A stretch of DNA of 64,000 nucleotides from JAICLK01 sp963742655 (GCA_963742655.1 CAVUMM010000008.1:248001-312000); one strand, 5' to 3'; shown: positions 43,954 to 52,588, counted from the first letter of the stretch. The notes: generated by a model from the sequence alone, not told the origin. Made by a program: numbers and translations.

Positions 43954-44418
43954 TCAATGGAACGGCTGCATACGCCAGAACCAGCCGGGGCTCTTGTTGT
44001 TGCAGGCCCAGTTGTTGCCGTTGTGGTCGTCCCCTGCCAGGTAGCAACCGTATTTCACATTTTTGAACGACCGGCTGCCGTCACCATTGTCGAGAAAGGT
44101 CCAACTTACCCCTGCAGAGCTGCAGCTGACTAGAAGTACGTAACTGCCACTACCCACCTGAGGCGCCATGCAGACATTTCCGCCTGTGTTACGGATGACT
44201 CCGCTGCCGCCAATCGGGGGCGCGAAGGTCCAGGTACGGCCAGGGGGGTTACGCGAGATGACGTTTGTGAAATCGAAGAGACTGGTGGACCCGGCACAAT
44301 AGTGATTGCCGTTAAACGTGCAAATGCTGCCGGAAACCGCCAGGGCCGGCGATGCTGCAGCAAATACAACCCCAATTGTCGTGGCTAGTCCACTAAACAT
44401 TAATAGTAATTTTCTCAT
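43954..44418 (-). CDS. Secreted ricin-B-lectin-like protein
   Basis: A 154-residue protein with a signal peptide ending ASPALA and a mature domain with six cysteines and beta-trefoil-like blocks (RTWTFAP, GNVCMAP, VSWTFLD, YGCYLAG, WFWRMQP). It resembles the following gene in size, layout and context but has diverged. AAGGGGGG lies 3-4 nt before the ATG. The two secreted proteins are probably an operon. Confidence 0.7.
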   Translation of the reverse strand: MRKLLLMFSGLATTIGVVFAAASPALAVSGSICTFNGNHYCAGSTSLFDFTNVISRNPPGRTWTFAPPIGGSGVIRNTGGNVCMAPQVGSGSYVLLVSCSSAGVSWTFLDNGDGSRSFKNVKYGCYLAGDDHNGNNWACNNKSPGWFWRMQPFH

Positions 44419-44536
44419 TGGCCCCCCTTAATTTAACAACAGCAGTATATAACGCTTATGTATTAAAATCTATATGAATTATCACATCAAAAGTGAAAAT
44501 TTACGCTGAAAGCAGCACCCGAAAGGCATAAGGCGA

Positions 44537-45028
44537 CTATGTTAGCTGGCGACTGCGGAAGAATGATCCCAGGCTTTTATTGTCTGAGTACTGATATGTT
44601 TGTAGACTTGCGTGCTGGGCGGCTGCAATGTTACTAGAAGAGTCATCTATAAAAAGTACGTTTTTTGGATCGATTCCGATTTCATGGCAAAGCTTCTTAA
44701 AGGCATTTGGTTCGGACTTGTTAACGCCCAATCGTTCTGCCGAATAGATAGCCTTAAAAACATCTTTTAGAGTCGACTGAATGGCCGTGGCTTCTTGCAC
44801 ATAGCCGCTGGTAAAAATGTAGAGCGGTTTGTCTTTAATTAGTTTCAGAAATCCCAACAGCTCGTCGTTTAGCTGGAAGTGCTCAAAGAAAGGATAGCCA
44901 GGGTTTTCCGAAGTGAGTGTGCGATGTAAGCCGTTCAAGCTTTCCCGATAGGCGGCATCTTTCGGAAATAAAATAACGCGCGAGAAATCAAAAACAATGG
45001 CATGTACCTGGGGCTCGACAGCATTCAT
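44537..45028 (-). CDS. HAD-superfamily hydrolase
   Basis: A 163-residue HAD protein. Motif I is VFDFSRVI, motif II FTSGY, motif III the Lys of VNKSEPNAF and motif IV FIDDSSSNI. The second Asp of motif I (DxD) is replaced by Ser, as in some HAD proteins with DFG or DFS; this general acid is needed for phosphatase activity, so the reaction is uncertain. It is slightly short because the cap domain is small. It is divergent from the next gene and overlaps its leader. Confidence 0.8.
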   Translation of the reverse strand: MNAVEPQVHAIVFDFSRVILFPKDAAYRESLNGLHRTLTSENPGYPFFEHFQLNDELLGFLKLIKDKPLYIFTSGYVQEATAIQSTLKDVFKAIYSAERLGVNKSEPNAFKKLCHEIGIDPKNVLFIDDSSSNIAAAQHASLQTYQYSDNKSLGSFFRSRQLT

Positions 45029-45106
45029 ATAAGTAATGATAGCAAATGGTCAACGTCTTCCGTTTACGGGTATAATAAGTGCGTCAGTTCATGGAGGCAA
45101 AGAAGG

Positions 45107-45580
45107 ATGACGAAGCTAGTTACTGTTGAAGAAGGCCGGGATCGAGCACGGAGTATAGCCAGGGATGTTATAGTTTTTTCGATTGGAGCATGTGCCGTGC
45201 TTGCGTTCATGAGTCTTAAACCTAGCAGTGCCAGTCGCGGACGGGAATTAGCCAGTTTCCCAGTCGGTGTCGCCTGTGCCGTAAAACCCAGCGGCGTGGT
45301 GCAAACGCACAGCGGCGACACATTCATGTTTCGCTGCGTGAATCCCGACGGAACTTCAGGTGTAGTAACGGCGCTTGGGCAATTGGGATTCGACCATTCC
45401 GAGCAGCCTGCAGGCTACGACGCGGTTGTGGACGTAACATCGCCCGACCTAGGGGATGCCAACTCGGTCATCAGCTTTGATCTTTCCGGTGACAACGGCG
45501 TGGCGACGATTGGAACTGAAACCGTAACCGGCCCGACCGTCAATAATGACCAGCTTAACGCAATAGTGCGCGTGCCGTGA
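45107..45580 (+). CDS. Unrecognised membrane-anchored protein
   Basis: A 157-residue protein with one membrane segment (VIVFSIGACAVLAFMSL, about 19-35) and a small beta-rich outer domain with two cysteines. No family recognised. The start is set at ATG 45107, with GGAGG 9-10 nt upstream and TATAAT at 45071-45076; the frame stays open upstream but that sequence covers the promoter. Confidence 0.65.
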   Translation: MTKLVTVEEGRDRARSIARDVIVFSIGACAVLAFMSLKPSSASRGRELASFPVGVACAVKPSGVVQTHSGDTFMFRCVNPDGTSGVVTALGQLGFDHSEQPAGYDAVVDVTSPDLGDANSVISFDLSGDNGVATIGTETVTGPTVNNDQLNAIVRVP

Positions 45581-45669
45581 TCACGGCTTCACTTTTCGAT
45601 TTGATGTTGTAGTTTAATACTCTAAGGCCACAAATTTTGGGTATTGCCATAATGCCTATGATATATTTT

Positions 45670-46779
45670 ATGTCAAATATGAGTGAGCATACATATAATT
45701 TTAGCGCTGGACCGGGCACGTTGCCCGAGGAAGTGCTTGTCGAAGCTGGGGATGGGCTGCTTTGCTGGCGGGATACCGGATTTGGCGTGGCGGAAATGAG
45801 CCATCGAAGTGCCGCATTCGAAGAAATTATCGGTACTGCCGAACGCGACCTTCGCGATTTGATGGCAATACCACCAAATTACCGGGTGTTGTTCCTGCAG
45901 GGCGGTGCAACGGGCCAGTTCGCGGCCGTTCCAATGAATTTAGCCGGTGAAAACATGACGGCGGATTACGTTGTCACTGGAATGTGGGGTGCAAAAGCAG
46001 CAAAAGAAGGCGCGAATTTTCTCAGCTCCGCGCACATTGCAGCCGAAGCCGATCCATATACACATGTACCTCCAACGTGGAATTGGCAACTTACTGAAGG
46101 CGCACCGTACGTGCATGTTACTACCAACGAGACTATTAATGGCGTGCGAATGCCTCTAATCCCAGAACTAGGTGTGCCACTAGTGGCCGATAGAAGCTCG
46201 GATATTCTAAGTGAACCAATCGATGTCAGCGAGTTTGGAGTGATTTACGCAGGCGCGCAGAAAAATATTGGACCAGCCGGCCTGACAGTAGTAATAGTAA
46301 ACGATGAGTTGCTGGACAGACGAGAGGCGGATGTGCCGACAGTTTGGGACTGGAAAGCGCAGGCCAAAGCAAACTCTATGCTCAACACTCCGCCAACAGT
46401 TCCGATATACATGGCCGGCCTAGTGTTCAAGTGGTTGAATCGGCAAGGTGGCGTGGGGACAATCGCGGATATTAACGCGCAAAAAGCTGAATTACTCTAT
46501 GGCGCAATCGATAGTTCGGACTTATTTTGTAGCCCAGTTCAACCTGAATTTCGCTCGCGTATGAATGTACCATTCGCCTTGGGACAGGTAGGATCGGATG
46601 CTGTTAGGCGAGCAGAATTGGAAACGGCGTTTCTCGAACAAGCCGAGCAAGAAGGTTTGGTGGAGCTAAAGGGTCACCGCAACGTCGGTGGATTCCGTGC
46701 CAGCCTGTATAATGCCATGCCGCTGGCGGGTGTTGTCGCACTCGTTGAATTCATGCAAGACTTTGAAAACCGGCATTAA
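45670..46779 (+). CDS. serC: Phosphoserine aminotransferase
   Basis: About 369 residues, a PLP fold-type I enzyme with YNFSAGPGTLPEEVL, SHRSAAFEEII, LQGGATGQFAAVP, the catalytic Lys in YAGAQKNIGPAG and the phosphate-binding Arg region at the C-terminus (GFRASLYNAM). It transfers the amino group from glutamate to 3-phosphohydroxypyruvate in serine synthesis and also acts in some pyridoxal routes. serA and serB are not in the window. ATG 45670 lies 7 nt after TATGAT; ATG 45679 (MSEHTYNF) is the alternative. Confidence 0.93.
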   Translation: MSNMSEHTYNFSAGPGTLPEEVLVEAGDGLLCWRDTGFGVAEMSHRSAAFEEIIGTAERDLRDLMAIPPNYRVLFLQGGATGQFAAVPMNLAGENMTADYVVTGMWGAKAAKEGANFLSSAHIAAEADPYTHVPPTWNWQLTEGAPYVHVTTNETINGVRMPLIPELGVPLVADRSSDILSEPIDVSEFGVIYAGAQKNIGPAGLTVVIVNDELLDRREADVPTVWDWKAQAKANSMLNTPPTVPIYMAGLVFKWLNRQGGVGTIADINAQKAELLYGAIDSSDLFCSPVQPEFRSRMNVPFALGQVGSDAVRRAELETAFLEQAEQEGLVELKGHRNVGGFRASLYNAMPLAGVVALVEFMQDFENRH

Positions 46780-46980
46780 CAAAACAATTTTAGCTCAATT
46801 GCTCCGCCCAGTTTTTGTCGGGTCTCTGATGACAGTCCATATGTTACAGGACAGTCTTCGTAGTTCGTAGTTCTCCAATACGGCTATTTTGGCCGATGCG
46901 ATGCTCGGTATTATATATTGGTTCAAATTAGCATTCATGTGAATTTCGATGGCTTGCGGAAACGAGGCAGTATTAACACA

Positions 46981-47703
46981 CTAAGACGACGCTGTAACCA
47001 ATCTTGCCAGCCGATCAATGCATGGAGAGTTAAGGAGTGTAGCATCGGCATCTTGGAAGCTAGACGGAGCAACTAAAGATGCAAGATACTCTGCCGGGGC
47101 ATCGAAGTGCCCATCTTTGGCAGCTTGCCAAAATTTCGGTACCGTAGTGCTATTTTCAAAACCCCCCAGCTGCAAAGCAGCATTTGTCAAAGTTGCTGGA
47201 TCTAAAGGATGAGAACGATGCTCTGGCAATTGTTGGAATGAGTAACTCGCAGTACAATCATTATTTAAATTAATATCAGCAGACCGCATACACCCGCCGA
47301 GAACATTACCAATTGTGATGTCTCCCATATTACGGATGGACTGATAGTCGGTTCCGCGTGGAAACCCAACAATAAAACGGGCCGCCCAACTGCTTTCTGG
47401 CGCACGTTGAGATCCGTCTGCGTAAGGAACTGAGGTTTGCTCATCGAGTTCAAGGATTACAAGCAGCGCTTTTCCTATGGCGTGGTACACCATAATGGTG
47501 TCGCGCCGATAAGCATCACTATCTGGCCAGAATGATCTTGCCGCAGTCGTATCAATGCTGAAGTTGAAGAGATGCGCCAGTTGATCACTTTGCATGCCCC
47601 GCATTACTTCACTGATGGTTTCTTCGCCGATAAGATACGCAGGCGTCAATGAATCTGGGGAAACACCTGGTCTATCTGGATAATCACGTCCCGGACTTTT
47701 CAT
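46981..47703 (-). CDS. Unrecognised protein
   Basis: A 240-residue soluble protein rich in Asp, Ser and Ala, with four cysteines. No family recognised. It is the last of the long series of unrecognised genes and is monocistronic, with no strong ribosome binding site; the ATG at 47703 is preceded by TATAATTATATG-like AT-rich sequence (TATAAT, complement of 47705-47716 region), suggesting another near-leaderless start. Confidence 0.6.
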   Translation of the reverse strand: MKSPGRDYPDRPGVSPDSLTPAYLIGEETISEVMRGMQSDQLAHLFNFSIDTTAARSFWPDSDAYRRDTIMVYHAIGKALLVILELDEQTSVPYADGSQRAPESSWAARFIVGFPRGTDYQSIRNMGDITIGNVLGGCMRSADINLNNDCTASYSFQQLPEHRSHPLDPATLTNAALQLGGFENSTTVPKFWQAAKDGHFDAPAEYLASLVAPSSFQDADATLLNSPCIDRLARLVTASS

Positions 47704-47872
47704 ATAATTACAATACTATAAAAATGGTGCAGTGTCAAAATCCGTTCAGGAGTAAATGGTTTTGTCGCTATAGGACATTCCCCTAGCAGACATTGTTTTT
47801 GTAAGTTTTGCTCAGTCAAATTAATCCACGTTTTGCGTATCCGTTAAAGAACAGTCCTCGGAGTCTTGGTTT

Positions 47873-49291
47873 CTATTGCAGAGCTGCTGTCAGCCGGGAG
47901 ATATTTTCAAACAGTTTTTCGGATATGCTTCTAGCTTGCCATTCGTTTAAACTGACTTGGTTTGACTTCCGGAGGTACGTTTTTTCAACGCGCCTTAGTT
48001 CGGAAACGACACGTGTTCCGTAGCAAATAAGTGAGATTTCAAGGTTGAGTTCGAATGAGCGGATGTCCATATTACTCGATCCGATAACAGCGATATCGTC
48101 GTCGATCGTGATGTGTTTGGAATGCAATAATATAGGCGCCTTGTAGCGATAAATTTTAATACCGGATTTCAACAGCTGTTCATAATACGATCGTTCAGCG
48201 TGAGCTACAAAGAATTGGTCGCTGGCTTCTGAATTGATCAAAGCTACTTCCACGCCTCTTTGGGCGGCAGTTGTCAGGGCGGTCATCAGCGAGTCATCCG
48301 GGACAAAATATGGATTAGTGATCACGATTTTATGTTTGGCCGCGTAAAAAAGTGATGTGAACAATATCAGATTATTTTCGCTTTCATATCCTGAACCGCT
48401 GGGCACAACCTGGCACATTTCACCGCCGGAATCATTTATATCTATACTAAGATTCGGATACTGCTTAGACGTCAGTAATTGGCCCGTCTCACTATACCAG
48501 TCCGTTGCAAATATTGCCGCAAGCTCAGCTGCAGCCGGACCCTGTATACGCGCGACTAGTTCATCATAGTAAATTTTGTCCTTGCGAAAATAGTTTCGCT
48601 GGATCAAGTTTTGCGATCCCGTATAGCCGGTTTGACCGTCAATTACTACGATTTTGCGGTGGTTCCTAAGGTCGTACCGTGTGTAGTCTTTACCGAAGAA
48701 TCGAAGCGGCAGCGACAGGTGGTTTTCTATGCCGGCTCTTGTAAGAGTTTCTTGCAGCTGTTTGAAGTTAGGATATTTGCGCGAGCCAAGATGGTCGATC
48801 AAAACCCGTACTGAAACCCCGCGCCTGACGGCCCGTTCCATAGCTTCAAACACCGGCGCAGTCTGATTGTCACGGCTGACGGCGAAATACTCGACATGGA
48901 CGAATTTGCTAGCCCGATCGATGTCACCGGCAATCTTTTTGTAGACCGTTTCATAAGACGGTATTAATTCAACTTTGTTGCCACCGACGGACGGCAGGCT
49001 GGTCAGGTTCGTATTGAGCGTGATAAACGGGGAATAGCGTTCGGATACTTCCGGATTAAAAATAGATTTCAATTTCGTTTGTTCTTTAAGCTGGTCGGCA
49101 AGATCGCCGATGAGTTTATTCATATTTCTTTGGGCGTCGCGCCGTCTCTTTGGAAGCTTCGGGCTGCCGATAAGCACAAAAAGAACCAATCCGGCAAACG
49201 GCAAGATAATCATTAGCAACAACCAAGCCGTTGCAGACGACGGCTTGCGATTAGCCGGCACAATAAACATCATCACCACTGCGACGGCCAC
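47873..49291 (-). CDS. cls: Cardiolipin synthase (phospholipase D family)
   Basis: About 472 residues: an N-terminal membrane pair, then two PLD domains with HKD motifs, NHRKIVVIDG (about 210-219) and LHSKHITIDD (about 395-404). It joins two phosphatidylglycerols into cardiolipin. The GTG at 49291 is the first canonical start, but coding-like sequence in the same frame continues about 18 codons upstream (EQVINWFEISTLVGLVG) and would complete the first membrane helix. That region has GGGAG but no ATG, GTG or TTG in frame, so a non-standard start (ATC) is possible. Confidence 0.92.
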   Translation of the reverse strand: MAVAVVMMFIVPANRKPSSATAWLLLMIILPFAGLVLFVLIGSPKLPKRRRDAQRNMNKLIGDLADQLKEQTKLKSIFNPEVSERYSPFITLNTNLTSLPSVGGNKVELIPSYETVYKKIAGDIDRASKFVHVEYFAVSRDNQTAPVFEAMERAVRRGVSVRVLIDHLGSRKYPNFKQLQETLTRAGIENHLSLPLRFFGKDYTRYDLRNHRKIVVIDGQTGYTGSQNLIQRNYFRKDKIYYDELVARIQGPAAAELAAIFATDWYSETGQLLTSKQYPNLSIDINDSGGEMCQVVPSGSGYESENNLILFTSLFYAAKHKIVITNPYFVPDDSLMTALTTAAQRGVEVALINSEASDQFFVAHAERSYYEQLLKSGIKIYRYKAPILLHSKHITIDDDIAVIGSSNMDIRSFELNLEISLICYGTRVVSELRRVEKTYLRKSNQVSLNEWQARSISEKLFENISRLTAALQ

Positions 49292-49536
49292 CCCGACAAG
49301 TCCGACTAAAGTACTTATTTCAAACCAATTGATAACCTGCTCCCACTAAATGTACATATTTTAACTTTAAATTTTTAAAAATACCGACTCTTTATTGAAA
49401 CATTATACATGTGGATGAATGTCTGAAGCCTGATGTTCTGTAGATTACGGGTGATATCTGAACCGGACAAGCAAATGGGCAATGCTTCGAAGCTGCGAGC
49501 TGCGATTTTCATAAAAACCGCGCTATAGTATGTGAC

Positions 49537-50178
49537 ATGGCAAACAGCCGTTTGGCACAAAAATCCAATCAAAAATCGCTGCGGAAAAAACTCATCATCG
49601 TAAGCGTATTCATCATCTTGTGTTTGATTTTAGTTTCGGCTACTGTATTTACGAAAATCAAGGACAGGCACGAAGCGGATTTAGCCAACAATGTTTTCCT
49701 AAACTTTACGGATCATGCGCCAAAATTGCAGGGATCGCCACTTTTTGCGAAGAACTTCTCCGATACTAATGGCGACAGAGGGCCTGGTAGTATAATCAAC
49801 ATCGAACCGGTTGATTTTTATTATCGTGATACCAAAACACAGTATGTGGTCGGTAGCAGTATATCTACAAATTATGCCCAAGCGCTTTATCGGCAATTCG
49901 CATCTAATCCCGATTGGAATATAGACAATTCAAGCGTGAGTGTCGATAAAATACATAAACACTTCAATTTTTCAGTCATACCAAACGACAAACAGTGCCA
50001 GAAATATCAGTGCTCGATTGTTGTCAGTCTGGATGAATATGATTCAGCTGCTGACATGACTGATCGGATACTGAATTTTGAAGATGCATACCAACCGCTA
50101 ACACGTCATTTTGTGACAAGCAAGCTGCCCGTGTATGGTTACATGTTGTCGTTGGAATATATTCCAAGAAAGCAATAA
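49537..50178 (+). CDS. Unrecognised membrane-anchored protein
   Basis: A 213-residue protein with a basic N-terminus, one membrane segment (LIIVSVFIILCLILVSATVF, about 19-38) and a ~170-residue outer domain with one pair of close cysteines (DKQCQKYQCS). No family recognised. TATAGT at 49524-49529 ends 7 nt before the ATG, a leaderless arrangement. It lies just upstream of the tRNA-Gln gene. Confidence 0.65.
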   Translation: MANSRLAQKSNQKSLRKKLIIVSVFIILCLILVSATVFTKIKDRHEADLANNVFLNFTDHAPKLQGSPLFAKNFSDTNGDRGPGSIINIEPVDFYYRDTKTQYVVGSSISTNYAQALYRQFASNPDWNIDNSSVSVDKIHKHFNFSVIPNDKQCQKYQCSIVVSLDEYDSAADMTDRILNFEDAYQPLTRHFVTSKLPVYGYMLSLEYIPRKQ

Positions 50179-50245
50179 TAATTCGTAAAATCAGATCGTT
50201 TTCACGCGGACAGGCTGGTAGATTCAAACCGTCTATGCGCTTATC

Positions 50246-50274
50246 TGGAAAAATAGAGTTCTTTTTTGTATAAT
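50246..50274 (+). promoter_or_regulatory. Promoter of tRNA-Gln
   Basis: TGGAAA (50246-50251), a 17-nt spacer and TATAAT (50269-50274). The start near 50281 is about 104 nt before the tRNA, so the primary transcript has a long 5' leader. The leader contains two potential hairpins (GCGT...ACGC, 50295-50321; GAGA...TCTC, 50351-50373) and no obvious ORF. Confidence 0.55.
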
Positions 50275-50384
50275 CTTCACCTGTGTAGCGGGATGCGTTG
50301 AGGGAAAAGAGCAGCCCACGCGACGGATTAATTCCGGCGCCTGGCGCGATGAGAAAAACAGTAGGTTTGTCTCATGGATATTAT

Positions 50385-50458
50385 TGGGGATTGGCCAAGT
50401 GGTAAGGCAACGGGTTCTGGTCCCGTGATCGGGGGTTCGAATCCCTCATCCCCAGCCA
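50385..50458 (+). tRNA. tRNA-Gln (anticodon CTG)
   Basis: A complete cloverleaf of 74 nt with encoded CCA: acceptor TGGGGAT/ATCCCCA, D arm GCC...GGC, anticodon arm ACGGG-TTCTGGT-CCCGT with anticodon CTG, T arm GGGGG-TTCGAAT-CCCTC, then G and CCA (50456-50458). It reads CAG codons. Its 3' end, from the T loop, is the first of the nine repeated sites that delimit the downstream accessory array. Confidence 0.97.
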
Positions 50459-50460
50459 AG

Positions 50461-50724
50461 TTATCTATAAACTTCTTTTCGGTGCCGCACCTTCGTTACT
50501 TGCACAATCTTAACGCCATCGTTAATTATATAAAGTATCCTATATGCTCCCTGCCTGCCCCTATACTCTTCACGAGCTGATAACTTTTTAGACCATGCAG
50601 GTCTTGGATCTCCACCCAACGATTTTATTTTATTCATGATGCGCTGGACGTCAGATTTGGGTATTTTTTTGAAGTCTTTCCTTATAACAACCGGGAGAAT
50701 TTCTACCTTATATAAGTCCGGCAT
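50461..50724 (-). CDS. relE: RelE/ParE-family toxin
   Basis: An 87-residue mRNA-interferase-type toxin of the RelE superfamily: YKVEILPVVIRKDFKKIP at the start, then WSKKLSAREEYRGRQGAYRILYI with the basic active-site face and a KVRHRKEVYR ending. Related toxins cut mRNA in the ribosomal A site or poison gyrase. The start overlaps the end of the antitoxin gene by 17 nt. Its stop is only 2 nt from the CCA end of tRNA-Gln, so the gene abuts the first repeated site. Confidence 0.9.
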   Translation of the reverse strand: MPDLYKVEILPVVIRKDFKKIPKSDVQRIMNKIKSLGGDPRPAWSKKLSAREEYRGRQGAYRILYIINDGVKIVQVTKVRHRKEVYR

Positions 50725-50938
50725 GTTGAAGCTCTTCGAGCGCAGATTCGTAACTCAGCGGCTTTTCTTTCTTAGCCATACGTGAACGAATCGTGGTGAT
50801 ATCTTCCAAATCCTCATTGAGTTGCGCACGCATTGCCTCATTCAGCAGTCCTGAAACAGACTGCCCGGTTTCAACAGCCCTGAGTTTAAAGGTCTTGTAC
50901 ATGTCCGAGTCAAGATAAAGTGTAGCTTTCGTAGTCAT
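50708..50938 (-). CDS. relB: RelB/DinJ-like ribbon-helix-helix antitoxin
   Basis: A 76-residue antitoxin: an N-terminal ribbon-helix-helix (TTKATLYLDSDMYKTFKLRA, then SVSGLLNEAM) for DNA binding and an acidic C-terminal tail (EDITTIRSRM...ALEELQHAGLI) to wrap the toxin. It overlaps relE and autoregulates from the operator between the -35 and -10. The -10 ends 6 nt before the ATG, so the message is leaderless. Confidence 0.88.
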   Translation of the reverse strand: MTTKATLYLDSDMYKTFKLRAVETGQSVSGLLNEAMRAQLNEDLEDITTIRSRMAKKEKPLSYESALEELQHAGLI

Positions 50939-50944
50939 ATTACC

Positions 50945-50973
50945 ATTTTACTGTCATGACGTCATGCTGTCAA
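50945..50973 (-). promoter_or_regulatory. relBE promoter with palindromic operator
   Basis: On the minus strand TTGACA (complement of 50968-50973), 17 nt, and TAAAAT (complement of 50945-50950). The spacer contains the perfect 12-bp palindrome CATGACGTCATG (50955-50966), a fitting site for a ribbon-helix-helix dimer. Confidence 0.7.
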
Positions 50974-50994
50974 GTATAAAATATCTGGTCGCGC

Positions 50995-51126
50995 TTACTT
51001 TTCACTGATGTAATCAGCAAGCACATTACGAATCTCATGGATATCACGTATCTGTTCCTCGTCTGTTAATACTTCCTCTAGGAAAGTTTGGAACAAATCC
51101 TGTTTCCCCAGCCAATTTAGTAACAT
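50995..51126 (-). CDS. Small ORF spanning repeated site 2
   Basis: A 43-residue ORF on the minus strand that starts MLLNWLGKQDLFQ and ends EIRNVLADYISEK. Codon usage and the helical, acidic sequence look coding. The CCAGCCA repeat lies in its first codons. The segment TDEEQIRDIHEIRNVLADYI resembles TDDDVVIKNTIKILQKLLDE in the remnant at 63251-63400, so the two sites carry related mini-ORFs. It has AAGGAG, but 14 nt before the ATG. It may be a truncated gene. Confidence 0.4.
   Translation of the reverse strand: MLLNWLGKQDLFQTFLEEVLTDEEQIRDIHEIRNVLADYISEK
51091..51114 (+). repeat. Repeated site 2 (tRNA 3'-end-like, 12-nt spacer)
   Basis: GAACA-N12-CCAGCCA. It matches the tRNA-Gln 3' end at 18 of 25 positions from the T loop onward, including TCCCCAGCCA. 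Boundary between the relBE segment and the membrane protein/vapBC segment. Confidence 0.55.
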
Positions 51127-51206
51127 ACAACCACAGCAACTCCTTAGGTTCGAAAATTAGAGCATAGTCCCTGGGACTTCTTTCTTTATGTTGATATTCC
51201 TAATCT

Positions 51207-51680
51207 ATGAAATATAAGCCATCCAACTTTTTAAAAAGCATATTAATATTGCTACTATTAATGGTTTTAGTTTTAGTGATACTTGTGATCACCGGACAAT
51301 TTCATATTGACGATGGCTATTATCCAGATCGTTTTGGAATCAATTACTCAGCTCTGAAAGGTTTGCCGGCATACTACAATCCACTGTGGCAATCTATTTT
51401 AGCTACGGAGGGCATTTCTCTTGTGTTGTTGCCTTTTCTACTCTTCCTTTTCAGAAGAAAATTAAGACTGCCAATCTTGCCCTGGCTATTAACAGTCGTC
51501 ATAACAATATTGGGGATAGTAGTATTAAGGCCTGTAATTAGCGGCGTTTACCCATTCGATGACACAGTTGATAGTACATTTAAATGGTTTATTTACATTG
51601 AACTAGTTGTAGTTGCTGGCGTATTGCTCGGACAATGGGCTTATTCTAAGTGGCCTGATAAACATTCAATAACACACTAA
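51207..51680 (+). CDS. Unrecognised integral membrane protein
   Basis: A 157-residue protein with four hydrophobic segments (about 10-32, 61-80, 89-110 and 128-146) and basic loops. No family recognised. No ribosome binding site; AT-rich sequence (TTGATATTCC) precedes the ATG. The 268 nt after it, to vapB, contain no supported gene, only a ~30-residue open remnant on the minus strand (51712-51800). Confidence 0.65.
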   Translation: MKYKPSNFLKSILILLLLMVLVLVILVITGQFHIDDGYYPDRFGINYSALKGLPAYYNPLWQSILATEGISLVLLPFLLFLFRRKLRLPILPWLLTVVITILGIVVLRPVISGVYPFDDTVDSTFKWFIYIELVVVAGVLLGQWAYSKWPDKHSITH

Positions 51681-51910
51681 CACAGCAAAGCAGTTTCAGC
51701 TTCGTAAATTAAAGCCAGCTAAGCCAAAAGAGCCTTCACCCTTGCCATAGACGCAGGGTCAATAGTAAGAGTCAAAGTTCTGAAATCCGACCATAGTCTC
51801 AGCCATAAGGTACGCTAACAGATTAGTATAAGTCAAAATCTTGATAATGGTAAATGGTATATTGCCTGTTAAATAGTTCAGAAATGTTCGAAATTTTAGT
51901 TATAATATGC

Positions 51911-51950
51911 TTGACCTCATGTAGCATGTATATATAATAGTAGTTACTAT
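51911..51950 (+). promoter_or_regulatory. vapBC promoter with operator-like palindrome
   Basis: TTGACC (51911-51916), 16 nt, TATAAT (51933-51938). ATAGTA-GT-TACTAT (51937-51950) is a palindrome overlapping the -10 end and the vapB ATG, a suitable site for AbrB-type autoregulation. The leader is only about 4 nt. Confidence 0.65.
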
Positions 51951-52215
51951 GAATAAATACACTGCGACGGTCATCAAAACAGGTAATTCGTATGCTCTTC
52001 GTGTACCAAAAAAATACGTAGAAGACGCTGCGTTAGTACTTGGTCAAAAAATTCAAGTCAGTGACCCCCTCCCCGATACCCAGACACAGGATCGCAAATC
52101 TATTCAGCGTGCAATCAGAAACTTACAAAATATTCATGCATATTCCGACATCGGGGATCCAGTTGCTTGGCAACGAGAGATCCGCAAAGAGCGTCACTTT
52201 CCCGGGCGAGAATAA
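51949..52215 (+). CDS. vapB: AbrB-fold antitoxin (VapB)
   Basis: An 88-residue antitoxin with an N-terminal swapped-hairpin AbrB/SpoVT domain (TATVIKTGNSYALRVPKKYV) and a helical, charged tail that would bind the toxin. The start ATG lies inside the operator-like palindrome. The PIN toxin gene starts 5 nt after the stop. Confidence 0.85.
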   Translation: MNKYTATVIKTGNSYALRVPKKYVEDAALVLGQKIQVSDPLPDTQTQDRKSIQRAIRNLQNIHAYSDIGDPVAWQREIRKERHFPGRE

Positions 52216-52219
52216 ATTT

Positions 52220-52588
52220 ATGATTTGCTTTGATACCAATATCATTATTTACATTGCAAACGGTACTTTGGGAGAAGATATAATCGGCAATGAAACAATA
52301 ATTTGCCCTACAATTGTGCATATTGAATCTCTCGGCTACCCGAGCATAAAATCAATTGAAGAGCAAAGAGTTAGAGAGCTATTATCTACGCTAACGGCCG
52401 TACCGCTTACCAACAGTATAATTGAACGCGCTATTAAATTGCGTCAGGGTAAAAAAATGAGTTTAGGTGATTCCATTGTAGCCGCTACGGTTCTGGAAAA
52501 TAATAGTAAACTATGGACAGCGAATACAAAAGACTTTGAAAATATTGATGACCTTGATATATATAATCCCATAACAAAGCCTGCCTAG
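52220..52588 (+). CDS. vapC: PIN-domain toxin (VapC)
   Basis: A 122-residue PIN ribonuclease. The acidic active site is visible: CFDTNIIIY (Asp5), IVHIESLGYP (Glu), SLGDSIVAAT (Asp) and TANTKDFENI (Asp). VapC toxins cut tRNA or rRNA. The start at 52220 (MICFDTN) follows the antitoxin stop by 4 nt. Reading further upstream in this frame would overlap vapB and is rejected. Confidence 0.9.
   Translation: MICFDTNIIIYIANGTLGEDIIGNETIICPTIVHIESLGYPSIKSIEEQRVRELLSTLTAVPLTNSIIERAIKLRQGKKMSLGDSIVAATVLENNSKLWTANTKDFENIDDLDIYNPITKPA

Noticed and set aside
46849..46860. GGACAGTCTTCG repeated exactly at 56579
   Set aside because: A shared 12-mer is expected many times by chance in 64 kb, and there is no common context.
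51712..51800. About 30 codons of protein-like minus-strand sequence (RTLTLTIDPASMARVKALLA)
   Set aside because: It has no start and is bounded by stops; at best a small gene remnant within the cassette.
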